This document shows, one piece after another, positions 1 through 11,861 of a stretch of DNA of 64,000 nt. The position numbers and the translations under genes are program-made. The stretch is from Phallus indusiatus. Its lineage: Eukaryota; Basidiomycota; Agaricomycetes; Phallales; Phallaceae. The stretch is from assembly GCA_027605045.1 (NCBI GenBank), contig JAQFWX010000007.1, positions 1,969,710 to 2,033,709 on the forward strand, in the 5' to 3' direction. Positions within the stretch are counted from its first letter, which is position 1. Every line of letters starts with the position of its first letter. A model generated the notes under the pieces. It was not told where the DNA came from, did not search any database, and saw only the letters and a list, made by a program, of their open reading frames with translations.

Positions 1-517
1 ACAAGTATTTACATGCAGTATTTATACCTTTCAAGAAACGTAGCATTGGTAAGACGATTATTCATCGTTCACCAAGATGACAAATAGAAAGAAACAAAAA
101 GAACAAAAGGGAACAAAAAGAAATATGGAATAGGGGGGGTGCGAGAGAGGAATGAGTAATACAAGTACAACAAAAGAATGATATCACAAATCAATAGGAG
201 AAATGATGAAACCCAAACAAAAGAACAAAAGAAAAACCAACAAAGGAACAAAACCGGCCTAAGACACAGCCTTTGTCAGAACTGGCACCTGACTCTTCTC
301 ACGCTGCCTCTTTATCCTGAATCGCATCGTTACCATCCTAATCTTCTTACTGATCAGTCATCCATAGATAGGATCGTCTTCGTCATGAATATGATACATT
401 CATGAATCCTAAGGCTATGCTTAGTATCCTCGGATCGCGCACCAGATCAGCATGGAGCTCAGCATAGGCCAAGGGAGAGATCTTAGTTATATCATATGGT
501 GTTTTGATCGATAGATA
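1..517. other. No gene seen (left edge)
   Basis: A purine-rich stretch followed by low-complexity text. Short open frames exist on both strands, but none has a recognisable domain or a plausible gene context. It lies downstream of the minus-strand ORF ending at 518 and may contain its 3' untranslated region. Confidence 0.4.
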
Positions 518-1123
518 CTATTCTAATCTTCTTCGTTGACTAGGTCTTGGTATAATTTGCATAGGTCCCATGCGATTTCGATTAGTACATAGTCGAGGGG
601 CATCGGGGACAGGTTCTTCAGGTTCTTCATATTCTGGCAATGGAGTTGTATGCTGGTGGGGAGGGGGTTCTACAAAAACATCCCAGGGAGCGTCTAGAAA
701 GAGAACATAATTGTGGAATAAGGCAGGTCGATAGAAAATAAGACGCCAAATGAGAATCCCAGGGCGATGTGATACGAGGGCCCCAATCAGAGTATACGAT
801 GCTTGCATAATTGGTATATGAATGTTTTCGTCTACTTTGACTTCATCAGGTAATTGTAGATCGTCGTAAAAATACCGAAACTCGAGTGCTGGATTGGCGT
901 ATCGTGGCCAGGGATTATCTTCTTCCACTTCTACTTCGTCGCTCTCCAATTGGTATTCACGAACCATAGTCTGAAAGTTATCATGCCGTCTATATGGAGG
1001 TGGAGAATTAAACTCAGGATAAAAGGGAAATGGAATGATGGAAAGTGTGTGATAGCCAATAGGTTGGATAGACATAATGGTGAAAAAAAGACAAAGTTGA
1101 AAAGAATTTAAGCTCCGAAACAA
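518..1123 (-). CDS. Unrecognised protein, minus strand
   Basis: An open frame of up to 201 codons. The more likely start is the internal Met at about 1075 (MSIQPIGYH), because the preceding residues look like read-through of an untranslated leader. The product is rich in Pro, Tyr and acidic residues, has a central hydrophobic stretch (LIWRLIFYRPALF) and ends in a basic Arg-rich tail. I recognise no domain. It lies about 290 bp downstream of another minus-strand ORF with similar Pro/Tyr/acidic composition. Both lie downstream of the 5' end of a palindrome-rich LTR fragment in the same orientation, so they could be internal ORFs of that element or an unrelated pair of lineage-specific genes. 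No intron was assigned. Confidence 0.45.
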   Translation of the reverse strand: MFRSLNSFQLCLFFTIMSIQPIGYHTLSIIPFPFYPEFNSPPPYRRHDNFQTMVREYQLESDEVEVEEDNPWPRYANPALEFRYFYDDLQLPDEVKVDENIHIPIMQASYTLIGALVSHRPGILIWRLIFYRPALFHNYVLFLDAPWDVFVEPPPHQHTTPLPEYEEPEEPVPDAPRLCTNRNRMGPMQIIPRPSQRRRLE

Positions 1124-1414
1124 GAAGGATGGTTTTTAGATGAGTGGATAGGTGCGAAACTTCTCTTGTATTATCCCTTTTATTCTCTATTGTTCTCCTG
1201 ATTCTGATCGGGTTCGTTCCAGGAGGCCAGAACAGACACGTCGAAGTGTGCGAAGGGTTTGCTGATATCGGGGAGGTCATATGGTCATTTCGGAGGAAGT
1301 AGGGGATTGAGGGGGTGAAGGATCATGAAATAGAGGGTTTAGAGGTTCTTTAGGAATGGGATTGGGTGATCGATAAAATCCTAAGGCAGGTTGATGATTA
1401 CATGCTATTAGGAT

Positions 1415-1903
1415 TCATCGGCTGGGAACATCCAGGACCATAATCATGTAATCCAATCCAACTTGTGCTGTTAGCCAAACACAATATGAATCTTGTAGAG
1501 CTGATTCTGGAGTTGAATAAACATGAGTGACTGTGAACCATCTTAATTCTTTCTCGATGTAAACTTCCTTTCCAAAAGCCAAAAAGGGGTGTATGATATC
1601 TGAACTTCTACACTTAGCGATAGTTCGAGGAACCTTGTGTGAGTAGACTGGGAGTAATGTCTTTGGGTCGATCTCGAGAATAGGAGTGGGTGAATAATAT
1701 GTGAATAAAGTCGTCTCGATATCCAGATCGTGAGTGCGAGGACTATCGTGAGAATAACGAAAGATTGGGGGTGAAACATCTTCTTCTGGGGAAGGTTCTT
1801 GAAAAATAGGAGTAGGAGAAGGGTGTTTGAAAGAAATGGAGGAAGAGAGTCGAAGATTGAACATTTTATTGTTTTGTTGATTTGGGTAAACTGGGGGTGT
1901 CAA
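1415..1903 (-). CDS. Unrecognised protein, minus strand
   Basis: An open frame of 162 codons. The Met at about 1865 (MFNLRLSSS) is an alternative start 13 codons into the longest frame. The N-terminal half is Pro/Ser/Asp-rich and looks disordered. The C-terminal half is more compact and hydrophobic, ending near VLDVPSR. No family is recognised. It is transcribed in the same direction as the ORF at 518-1123 and begins about 90 bp past the last recognisable base of an LTR fragment (about 1990-2132), which may supply its promoter. An alternative is that both are internal ORFs of an LTR element running off the left edge. Confidence 0.45.
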   Translation of the reverse strand: MTPPVYPNQQNNKMFNLRLSSSISFKHPSPTPIFQEPSPEEDVSPPIFRYSHDSPRTHDLDIETTLFTYYSPTPILEIDPKTLLPVYSHKVPRTIAKCRSSDIIHPFLAFGKEVYIEKELRWFTVTHVYSTPESALQDSYCVWLTAQVGLDYMIMVLDVPSR

Positions 1904-1989
1904 ATGAGCTGGAAGTGAGTAGTTCAGGAAGAGTAGATTTAGAAGTCCGCTTTAGGAAGAACCATCCCTATTACCAAATAAGGAAGATT

Positions 1990-2132
1990 TTGGTGCGCGA
2001 CAACACGCAACTTGTTTTACTCCACAAAAAAAAAATACAGCACCTTGATCTGTTACTTGTGGCGTGAAACTACAGCGTGATATAAACTGTGTACCGCAAG
2101 CAGTACACTATAAAAAGTAACGAAACGTTACA
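1990..2132 (-). mobile_element. 5' part of a palindrome-rich LTR (minus orientation)
   Basis: Read on the minus strand this begins TGTAACG and matches the first ~140 bp of the solo LTR at 14890-15209 with many substitutions. The shared features are two hairpins (GTAACG/CGTTAC and GTGTAC/GTACAC) and the text ATCACGCTGTAG. Its terminal base (2132) directly abuts internal sequence of a CACTA-like MITE, so it inserted into that MITE. The other LTR end and the target duplication partner are not visible. Confidence 0.7.
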
Positions 2133-2561
2133 AATACATGGATTTCTGGAAAATCTTGAGAAAACTCTAATGTCACATATTGTGACCTCAAGTTTTAATT
2201 ACACAGAAAGTCAATATTTCCCACTCCTTCAAAATTATGATAAGAAATTGTATTGATAAGTAATTATATTAACTTCATTATGTAATTTTCAGCTATGGTT
2301 AATGATAATATATGTTTTATTTTATATACTGTTTGATTGAATAGAAAAAGTTATTGATAGTGTTATATAAGTCAAAATTCTTACATAATTTAACTAAGAT
2401 AAAAATAGTAACATACTGATAATTTTTCAAGTCAGAATCCCTTGATCTGAGTATTAGTTATAATATTATATTACAACTTAGTGAATTGTCATATGCCTAT
2501 GCCTCGAACCATAATTTTCTTAAGATCCTTTTTTTGGCTAAACCCTACAATGTCTCCAGTG
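2133..2561. repeat. Truncated CACTA-like MITE
   Basis: AT-rich sequence closely matching (as reverse complement) the first ~430 bp of the complete element at 22263-23098. The right terminus (...CCAGTG) is intact and is followed by AGGCGCCC of a Gypsy LTR, so it had inserted into that LTR. The left part is replaced by the palindrome-rich LTR fragment ending at 2132. Confidence 0.75.
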
Positions 2562-2772
2562 AGGCGCCCAAGCCGAACCTAAGCGATGTGATGTCACGGG
2601 CATCACGCCGGGTACGAGTGCGCGACGCGCGCGAGTAGAGAAAGTGAAATAGAGACAGAACAAGGAAACGGAGAGTGAAAGTAAAATATGGAAATGATAA
2701 ATAAAATAGAAACGGAATGATGCCGATGATAATAAATAAGAAATTGAGAGACGGCGGTAGCATACCCTGACA
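2562..2772 (-). mobile_element. LTR-A fragment
   Basis: A partial long terminal repeat of the chromovirus family (LTR-A), reading in + coordinates from the shared AGGCGCCCAAGCC text to the terminal CCCTGACA. It is diverged from the LTR at 2959-3355. It was split by the CACTA-like MITE at 2133-2561, and its other part is missing here. Confidence 0.75.
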
Positions 2773-2958
2773 ATTATGTACTTATCCGAATTAGTACTTT
2801 CTTTGTACTTGACCCTGCATTACTTTGTAGTATTTAAACTCGCTGTAAATACCATACAAAGTCGTCTTGAAATCGAACTTTGATTCGATTCATTTGTATT
2901 CAAACCTCCTTCAATTACAACTCGTCTCTTTATCTCGAAACCTCGTTTTCTCGATCCC
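2773..2958. other. Spacer between LTR copies, nothing recognised
   Basis: 186 bp of AT-rich sequence between an LTR-A fragment and the left LTR of the chromovirus. I see no ORF or repeat in it. Confidence 0.4.
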
Positions 2959-3355
2959 TGTTAGGGCTACTCAGCTCAGACTAGAGGGAGGGGATCCTAA
3001 GTAATATATTGGAAGATAACTATACTACTCACCTAGAGGGAGGGGATCCTAAGAGAACAAGCTTAGGGACCCTCACTCTAGGTACAGCTACTATATACAT
3101 AAAACGACGACACGGTGTGCGGCCCTGACACAGCTAAGTGCCAGGCGCCCAAGCCGAGCCTAAGCGACGTGATGTCACGGGCATCACGCCGTGTACGAGC
3201 GCACAACGCGCGCGAGTAGAGAAGGTGAAATATGGACGGAGAGAATAAACGGATGGTAGAGGTAATGCACGGGAAATATAAATAAGATAGAAACAGATAT
3301 ATACCGATGATAATAAATAAGGAAAAATGAGGGGACGCGGTAGCGTACCCTGACA
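2959..3355 (-). repeat. 3' LTR of chromovirus A
   Basis: 397 bp with TGTTAGGG...CCCTGACA ends in + coordinates. It is near-identical to the split LTR at 13676-14642, with a few mostly C-to-T or G-to-A differences. It contains two copies of a CTAGAGGGAGGGGATCC block and the AGAACAAGCTT motif proposed as the RNA 5' end. Confidence 0.9.
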
Positions 3356-3369
3356 CCACCCCCCCTTCA
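3356..3369 (-). promoter_or_regulatory. Polypurine tract of chromovirus A
   Basis: On the minus strand AAGGGGGGGTGG lies immediately before the 3' LTR. This is the expected position and composition for the plus-strand primer of reverse transcription. It overlaps the end of the pol frame. Confidence 0.8.
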
Positions 3370-4018
3370 ACGAGGCGGCGTCCCGACGCCTGTAGCTTCG
3401 ACTAATGATGCTTGCAACTTGGAGAAATCGAACCGAGGGCGACGATGGAAAAGGAGACCATTTATCGAGCGCGGCGCACTCGGGTGCTCACGGTGGAACT
3501 GCCTAATGAGATCTGGGGCTGCAATATTCGACTCGGGTTCCCATTGATCATGCTCGGGACCATAGCCTTCCCAACACACCTTATATTCGAGTCGTCTCCG
3601 GAATACACGACTGTCCAAAATCCATTCCACGACGTAGTGCTCACCGTCATCTCTGATCTCTGGAGGTGGGGGAGCCTTGACGTGACGACCCGGGATTGTA
3701 TCTTCAACCTTTGGACGCAACTTCCCGACGTGGAATACTGGATGAAGCCTTGACATCAACAGTGGTAAACGCAGCTTATATGCGTGCGACCCGACCTTGC
3801 TGACTATCGGAAAAGGCCCTAAGTACCGATGCGATAACTTGGCAGAGGGCCTGGTGGTATGAATGTCGCTCGAATCGAGGTATACCTTGTCACCAACCTT
3901 GTATTCAGGTGCCGGGATGTGTTTCCGATTGTAGTACTTGGCCATCTCGTCCTTCGACTTGGCTATGGCGGCCTTGGCTTCCTCTATCGTCGACTCCATG
4001 CGCGTCTTGAACTCGTGG

Positions 4019-4377
4019 TGTCACGGTACGCTAGCGCCTCTTCCGCCTCTTCCGATTATTCGATTTCTTCAATTTCTTTCGGTTTCATTTCGTGTTACGA
4101 TTTCCTTCATTTCCCATACTTTGCCGTTTCCATTAGTTCCATTATTTTCTCAATTTCTCGATTTCTTCGATTTCCTTCGATTTCTGTTTGTATCTCCTCG
4201 GATCCCATGGAGATCAGTTGGGCGCTTCGTATCCTGTACTTATATGCGTTTTCCCTAGAGGGGGATACCTAAGCTTGTTCTCTTAGGTTTTCCCTCCTCT
4301 AGGTGAGTAGTTAGTCGCTGCCCCTCAATAGATCTTAGGTTTTCCCTCCTCTAGGTGTGCCCTGAGTCGCCCTAACA
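4019..4377 (+). mobile_element. Solo LTR-B inside integrase
   Basis: 359 bp with TGTCACGG...CCTAACA ends, the same family as the LTR at 21712-22063 but in the opposite orientation. It splits the pol codons for SVN and EF. The flanks GTGG and GTTG resemble a 4-bp target duplication with one mismatch. It contains a TATA-like TTATATG and the AAGCTTGTTCT motif downstream. Confidence 0.88.
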
Positions 4378-5572
4378 GTTGACAGATTTGATCTTTGAGT
4401 CGGCAACCAGCGGTTCGAATCCCATACGAGGATGTCATCCAGTGTCGAGCTCAAACGGTGTCACGCGCGTTGCTGAGTGTACGTGGTTGTTATATGCGAA
4501 CTCAGCCAAGGGCAGTATCTGGTCCCAGTCGTCCTGTCGCTCAGAGGTGAAAAGTCGAAGGTATTGTTCGACTTCTGTGTTGACACGTTCTGTCTGACCA
4601 TCGGTTTGAGGATGATATGCCGTAGAGGGTGCAAGCCGTATGCCAAGGAGCCTAGAAAGCTCCTGTGTGAAGCGGGACGCGAACTGGGGGCCCCTGTCAG
4701 AGATCACCTTCATGGGGAGACCATGGAGCTTCCAGACATGTTGAAGGTACAGACGGGCTAGACCTGTCGCGTCAAGTGTCGTAAATGTCGGCACGAAATG
4801 AACCCGTTTGGTGAGAGAGTCGACGACAGAGAGGATCACGTCGAAACCGTTGGATTCTGGTAGCTCCACGATGAAGTCGACTGAGATGTGTTCCCAAGGT
4901 CGACTTGGCACTTCTGTGGGTCGGAGAAGGCCATAGGGAGCATGACGAGACGGTTTCGTACGTAGACACATGTCGCAGGCCTCGACATAGCGTTGTACAT
5001 ACCTAGAGACACCTGGCCACCAGAAGGTGCGCGAAACGAGCTCGAGAGTCTTGAAACGACCCGGGTGACCACCGAGTTTGGTGTCGTGGTGTCTGGAAAG
5101 GATTTTCCAATGCAGCTCGTCGACGTTTGGCACGTAAACCTTGCCACGATAATAGAGGAGGTCCTGGTCTTCAAACCATTCCGACGAGTGAGCTGAACGA
5201 CCACCCAGTGCACGAAGTGTTGCAACGGCTTTGGAAACACTATCTTCGACCTTGCCTTCCCGATTGGCCTTGCGAATCTGGCGTAAAAGGTCCTCCTCCT
5301 CCCCTTTAAGGCGGAATGTTTGCAGAGCATTGATTGCAAACATTTCGGGTCGGATTAGGGTGACGCCACGATTGTCGTCCTTTCCCAAGCCATGATCTGG
5401 GCGACGGGATAGGCCATCAGGTTTACCCATCGACTTACCCGGTATATGCTGTAGGGTGAAGTCGAATCGCGAGAGATATACTGACCATCTAGCTTGACGA
5501 CGATTGAGGTTACGCGTGGACATGAAATACTCGAGATTCTTGTGATCAGTCCGTATGTCGATAGGGTGAGAT

Positions 5573-8500
5573 TAAGGATGGCCACGGGTATATACCCGCG
5601 GGTTCGGGTACCCGTTCATGGGTACCTGCGTCACTCATAACCCGTACCCGGATCCGCGGGTTTTTTACTTACGGGTAACAGGTACCCGTGGCAGGTACCC
5701 AGGTATTACCCGTTTTTCTACTTATACCCGGGTACCCGCAGGTTTCGCCCGCAGGTACCCAGGTTTCACCCGTTTTTTTACAGAACCTGTGTACCCGCAG
5801 GTTTCACCTGCAGGTACCCGGGTATGGAACTTTATTTTTTTACCAAAATTAACTAGTAACTACTACTATGTATCTACGACTATAGGTGTAGCCTTTACAG
5901 TTTCAGAAGAAGTATTTTTACCCCTACGCCAACCGGCCACCAATGTTTCCTTGAACATATCCTCACTCCCTAACTCTGGGAAAGATAACCATGAATTTAA
6001 AAGAACCGTCCGACGAATGTTATGATCGGTGAGATTGCAGCGAAGCGGCGAGACAATCCGTCCACTGAGCGAAAAAGCCCGTTCGACATCAGTAGAAGTT
6101 GCTGTAATAATATCAGGAGTTTGTATGAAGTGTCAAAGGAGAATGTACTTACCAGGTGCACCAAGATAATCTAATGCCATTTGCGCCAGAGCTGCTGGTA
6201 AGACTCCACTCTGACTTTGCGCATGCCAATACATTATTGGGTCATGGCAGTCAATGGTTCCGGTGGACAAATAAAGCTCGAGAGGATCCGGCCCTTGCAA
6301 GGTCATGTGGTTTGTGTCCCAAGCTTCAATTTCATCATATGTGCGCTGGGAAAAAAGATCATAAAACAGTAATATAACAATTGACATAAAACTTACCCGG
6401 GGTTTGGATGCACTCTCTTGCACCATTTTTGGGAGATACTTCTCGTTCCATATCTTGCGTACAATGTCTATTGCCGTTTGTATCCATTCCTCCGGCCATT
6501 CCTTCTGTTTGAAATATTGTGTCTTGTAGCGCGGATGGAGAACTTTCATTTGAAGATTCAGAATATAGCGTATGAATATGAGATTAGACGTAGTTACTTA
6601 CTCATTGCTGTACGGTAAATCTCACTCTGGTCAGATAGGCCGTAATACTTGTCTAGGACGTGAGTCCCACGCTTTGCAGCATGACGGACGGCATGATGCA
6701 AATCTTCATTGTCGATGATCCTGTCTAAATGTTCGCGAAGATAGTCGATTGTTGGGATGACTTGATAAATCAGCGCAACGTCTGAATGACTCATCTTCTG
6801 TGTCGCGACTTTGAAAGCCTGTAAAGATAAAATGTCAGTAAAGAAGATGGACAAGAAAGATCCATACCTTCAAGAGCGGTTGTAATTGTTCAATGATACT
6901 CCATTCATGAGCACGCAGATGGAATTTCTCCAGTTTGAGATGCTCATATCGAGCGGAAGTGCAGAGCTTGGTGACGGCCGGGCGATTGTGCAAATGTCGT
7001 TCCATGGCCTCAACGTGCGTGTTCCACCTAGTAGGAACTGCTTTGATAGGGGCCAAAGGTGTTATACCTTCAGCTTTCGAGCATTCAGCAAGCGCTGTGC
7101 GTTTGGTATCGGACCGAGCGAGTGAGGTAGCAAACCCAGTAACCTGATGTATTTAGTACTCAAAAAATGATAAGATGAGACATACAAACATACCTTCTTT
7201 AATGTAAACATGGCCTCTTTACGCTCCATGTTTGAAAGCGGCCCCAAAATGGACTCCACATCTTCCTCTATCTCATTGACAACGTCCTCCATCTGCTCAT
7301 CGCGGAAGATGTCAACATCATCCACATCCTCCGTTTCCTCATCCAGACCATCCTCGCCATCTTTTTCTTCATCAATCTCCATAATATCGAGTTCTTCTTC
7401 GTCTGGGTTGAGCTCTTCCAGCTGATTGACATCCTCATCGGACAGGGACTTGCCGGGTAAGAACCCACGAAGAACAGCCTTCTGTACGATTAGTTATCTG
7501 TTAAAGCAATAAAGAAACGTGCTTGCCTTTTCTGTGAGACTGAGGATGTGGTTTGTGCAGCGAACGCGCGACTTCTGACCACCCCAGCTTAGGATCTGTT
7601 TCCCAAGCTCAGTAGTCATAGTGTCGTTGTTTGACGCATTGTCTCCAGTCAGCGCAAGCAACTGTAGTAATATGAGTCCACCATTTGCATAATAATCAAT
7701 CCACGCACCTTATCCGTAAGCCCAAATCTTCCTAAAATCTTCAAAACCTGGTCCGCAAGGTTTTTCCCTGTATGGGAATGTGACGCTCTAGGTGAAAAAG
7801 GTGTAAGTTGTTATTGTAAGTGAATATGAGAAAGAAAAAGGCGTACCGAACAAAGTCAAGAATCATGTGTCGCATATCACCAGTTCTGTTATCAATCCAG
7901 TGGACCGTAAGAGCCAAAAAGGACATGGCTTTTCGCGAGGTCCACGCGTCCAGGGCTATGTGGATTGAATGGGTGTGTTTCTGAGCGTGAGTAAGAATAA
8001 ATGACAAGCTGAAAACAAGGAGAAAACATACTTGAAATAGTTCAACAACCTTCGCCATGGTGAGCTTGAACAACGTCTGAATGTCGCGGACTACCGATTG
8101 TCGCGATGGGACTTCCAGAGTTGGGTGTAGCATTTTGAATACCTCGATTACTTCAGCGTCTTCAATTATCGAGTATGGGCGGTTGCATTTGATGATCCAT
8201 TTCACAATGGCGAAACGGAAACCTTCACGCGTATATGTCGATCCTTTGGCAAAGTGTGCCATGATTTGGTTTGCTTTCGTGATCTCGGGGTCGCAGTCTT
8301 TGACGTGGCGGTTCAAGTTACCCGTTGACACGTCGTTGCAGTGTCGGGTGATTACTTTCGAGGGATTTCTGGAAGAAAGGGAAGGAAAGAAGGTAAGCCT
8401 GGGAATTTAATGAAGTAATTGTTGATTGGCTAACTTACTTTTTGCACGTGAAAGCGTAAACTAAATTACCGCGGGACTTCGTACGACTACCTTTGCTGTC

Positions 8501-9185
8501 TAGGTGAAACACTGCTGGCTTGAAATGATTATATACAGCGGATGTGAATTTGCGCCGCTTCCGGTCTATTCAAAGTGAGCAATGACAAATTGACTGTATA
8601 ATTGATATTACTTACGAAGAATTTTGGTATCCTCAGAAGCGTCAGTTGGTATTCCGTCATCATCTTCATCATTTCTGGAAGTATTAGTTACTGCTGCATC
8701 TTCGAGTTCATCGTCGTCCAATGTTGGATTGGGAGTCCCAGGCAGACTGGTATCGGAAATTACAGCGGCTGCGGGGGATGAAGATAGAATAGAATCTTCT
8801 CTTTCTGTATTTGACTTTTTAGACTTCTTTGAAGAGCGACCAGATTGAGTCTCTTTTGAGGCTGTTTTACCCTTCGAGGGTTGTTTGCGTTTCATGGTAG
8901 ATTTTTTTCATGGACCATTATGGGCTTCATATTTATAATAAAAATGCGGGGCGCGTCCGTCACGCCATGTAGTATTAAAGGAAAAAAAAAAGTAGTACCA
9001 GTTAAAAATTGATATTGCTAAAACGAGAAAAACCCGCAGGTATTAGAAAATCTCAGACAGTCATACCCGGATCCGCGGGTAAATTGGGCCACGGGTACCT
9101 GCCAACGGGTACCCGAAACCCGCGGGTCCAAACCCGGGTACCCGAACGGGTAACCCGTTTTTACCGAAACCCGTGGCCATCCTTA
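5573..9185 (-). mobile_element. Autonomous hAT DNA transposon
   Basis: 3613 bp, bounded by terminal inverted repeats starting TAAGGATGGCCACGGGT and flanked by a perfect 8-bp target duplication GGTGAGAT (5565-5572 and 9186-9193). An 8-bp duplication is diagnostic of the hAT superfamily. It carries a multi-exon transposase on the minus strand. Both subterminal regions (5580-5830 and 9030-9180) are dense in GGGTACCC and CCGCGGGT words, as expected of transposase-binding arrays. It is inserted in the RNase H part of chromovirus A pol. Confidence 0.95.
5866..8895 (-). CDS. hAT transposase (multi-exon)
   Basis: Starts at the ATG at 8895 with a Lys/Ser-rich, probably nuclear-targeting segment. A BED-type zinc finger follows (about 8560-8290; FTCK ... 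TRHC ... LNRHVKDC). The catalytic core includes ALDAWTSRKAMSFLAL (about 7950), an acidic Asp/Glu-rich insertion (about 7400-7200), and the conserved PTRWNTHVEAMERHL (about 7030). After a GTAAGT/TTACAG intron (about 6152-6102) comes the hAT C-terminal dimerisation motif (STDVERAFSLSGRIVSP), ending at the TAG at 5866-5868. I saw no obvious stop in the exons I traced, so it may be intact, but I could not verify every junction. The product would excise and reinsert this element and any derivative with matching ends. Confidence 0.85.
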
Positions 9186-9388
9186 GGTGAGATGCGCCTT
9201 CGAGAAAGTGTCACCATTCCTCCAAAGATCGTATGATAGCGAGCATCTCCTTGTCGTGAATCTCGTAGTTGCGTTCGACAGGGCTAAGGGCTTTCGAGAA
9301 GAACGCAACTGGGTGCCATTTACCGTCCTCGTTCGACAACTGTGAGAGAACCGCACCTGTTGCAAAGTCAGAGCTGTCTGCTTCAACC

Positions 9389-9950
9389 TAAGGCTCTCAA
9401 CGGGTTAGAGGTCGCACAGGTTTAACCCGCAGGTACCTGTATCCGTACCCGCAGGTCACGGGTACCTGTCACACAGGTACCCGGCGCCTAATTGACCCGG
9501 GTCGGGTACAGGTAGCCATTTTCGAAACCACGGGTACCCGTGCTAACCCGCCCTATAAGACATAGTGACAGGTGGGTGATTTTCGAGTGGTGTTTGTCGT
9601 GATTTTTTATTTATTTTTGCTCTAGAGAGCTCAAATCTTACTTAAAATGGAAATAAAAAAATATGCCAACAATATTTTTTAATTCTCTACAAGATAAGTT
9701 GGGCGCTTAAATAAGCGCCCATCTCGCTTAATAACTTAATCTAGTAACATCTAGTCACACGTGACATTACCTGCAGGTAACACACAGGTACCTGCAGATT
9801 ACCTGTTGTCACAGGTTGACCTGCCTACCCGCAGGTTGTCACGTGACCCGCGGGTTGAAACCCGGGTCAGGTCGAGGATACCCAAATTTTTGACACTGAC
9901 CCGCGGGTACGGGTACCCGTACCCGCGGATCCAACCCGTTGAGAGCCTTA
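9389..9950. mobile_element. 562-bp hAT-type MITE, copy 1
   Basis: Terminal inverted repeats TAAGGCTCTCAACGGGTT, with a perfect 8-bp target duplication CTTCAACC (9381-9388 and 9951-9958). There is no transposase ORF. It is rich in GGGTACCC, CCGCGGGT and CAGGTACCTG words. It is inserted in chromovirus A pol between the reverse transcriptase and RNase H. It is a near-identical inverted copy of the element at 13968-14529, and both are exactly 562 bp. Confidence 0.95.
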
Positions 9951-11861
9951 CTTCAACCCGGTAAGGATTAGCGGGGTTGGGAATGAGAAGAATGGGGGCA
10001 GAGGTGATCGACGACTTCAGAGTATCGAAAGCATGCTGACAAGTGTCGGACCAGACGAAGGGTGTATCTTTCTTGGTTAACCCAAACATGGGATTGGCAA
10101 CACGCGCGAAATCCTTGATAAACCGACGGTAGAAGTTGGCGAAGCCCAAGAAGGACTGAACCTCAGTGACGTTCTTCGGGACAGGCCAGTCTCTGACACC
10201 CGAGACTTTTGCGGGATCCATCTCTACGGTGTTCTCGGAAATGACGACACCTAGGTACTCGATTTTAGTCCGACAGAACTCGCACTTCTCCGCCTTGAGA
10301 TACAGCTTGTGCTCGCGGAGACGTTCGAGAACACGTCGTGTTACCTGGTCATGTTGTTCCCGATCCCGAGTATAGATGAGAATGTCGTCGATGTAGACGG
10401 CAACGACACCTTCCGAGATCATGTCTTCAAAGATCTCGTTCATCATCGTCTGGAAGGTGGCAGGGCTATTTGTGAGACCAAAGAACATCACCAGAGGCTC
10501 GAAAAGACCGCGGTTGGTGCGGAAAGCAGCCTTCCACTCGTCCCCTTCCTTTATCCGCACGTTGTTGTAACCCCAGCGCACGTCCAGCTTGGTGAAGTAT
10601 TGGGCACCTTGCAATCTGTTGATGAGCTCTGAGATCAGGGGCAGCGGGTAGCGGTTCTTAATCGTCATAGCATTCAATGCCCGATAGTCCTGGATGAGAC
10701 GAAGGGAGCCATCTTTCTTCTTAATGAAGAATACTGGGGACGCCATGGGAGACTTGGAGGGTCGGATTCGTCCAGACGCAAGGTTTTCTTCTAGAAACAC
10801 GTCTAACTCAGCCTGTTCGTTGGGCGACAACGGGTAGATCTTGCACGACTTGGGCTCAGAACCTGGCACAAGCTCTATCGGGTGATCCCACTTCTTCGAC
10901 TGCGGCAATGAGTCGAACGACTCCTTCGAGAAAATGTTGGCAAAGTCGTGGAACATCTCTGGGACAATATCTCGAAAACTTTTTGGGGCCGGTGCGTCCG
11001 AGTTGTTGGCATGGGCCTGGGCCAGTCGCTGGGAGATGGTCTTGGTGGCATATATGCGGTGTGCATCGGGCTTGTCGGGCAGCACTGTTATCGCGAATAG
11101 TCGATCACCTTCTTCAATCTCAGACTCAACGTCGACTAGGTCTGGAATGTCAGGATCGTCGGTCTCAGTGTCGTCAAGTTCAGGCAGAGGTGCGCGTCGG
11201 ATCTGCTGGAACGCGCGCTTAGAGAGTTTACCCGCTGGCCAGCGTGGAGCGCAGGATCGACAACTAGGACTGCAGCGCATGAACTCTACTTGACCAGTTG
11301 TGTAATCTATGACGGGATTGTGGGCCTTGAACCACGGCAGCCCAAACAAGACGGGATACTTGAGCGAGGTAACGGCGAACAAGGTGCGTTCAGAGTGATC
11401 CCGGAATCGAACAACCAGGTCGACGACGTGGGTGATAGAGCCAGCATGGTTGGGCGTACCATCGACATTAAACACGGGAATGGGCTTAGCAAGACATACG
11501 GAGGGAAGTTGATGTTTTTCGACAAAGTTGCGATCGAGAAACATACCGCTAGCCCCAGTGTCCAACATGGCCTTGCTGTGCAGCAGGGCTCCAGTGTCAA
11601 CACTTTGCAGTTCTACCGGGATCTCCAGCTTCTGCGTACCAGCAGTGGCAGCGAGTCGGTATTCGCTTGGCAGTGCACGACGCTGAGAAGGCGACAGCAT
11701 ACATGGAATGGAAACAGAGCGTGTAGCAGGTGGAGGCGATTCTTTGGGTTTATCAGGGGATGCAGCAGGGGTAGTTAGATTCGAATCAGGAATGTCATTT
11801 TGTTCGCGATCTATGTACAAAATGCCGAATCTATTAGATGTCGGCAACGAGGGTGCATCTG

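Noticed and set aside
3078..3370. Minus-strand ORFs of 78-93 codons
   Set aside because: They lie wholly inside LTR-A and recur in other LTR copies, so they are by-products of the repeat.
3412..3753. Plus-strand ORF over the chromodomain region
   Set aside because: Antisense to well-supported pol chromodomain coding sequence.
4412..4423. tRNA-like GGTTCGAATCCC (B-box consensus)
   Set aside because: It lies in phase within the integrase codons for GFEP on the minus strand, and no cloverleaf or A-box accompanies it.
5590..5830. CRISPR-like array of GGGTACCC repeats
   Set aside because: Spacing is irregular, repeats are short palindromes, and they sit at hAT ends in a eukaryotic genome; they are subterminal transposon repeats.
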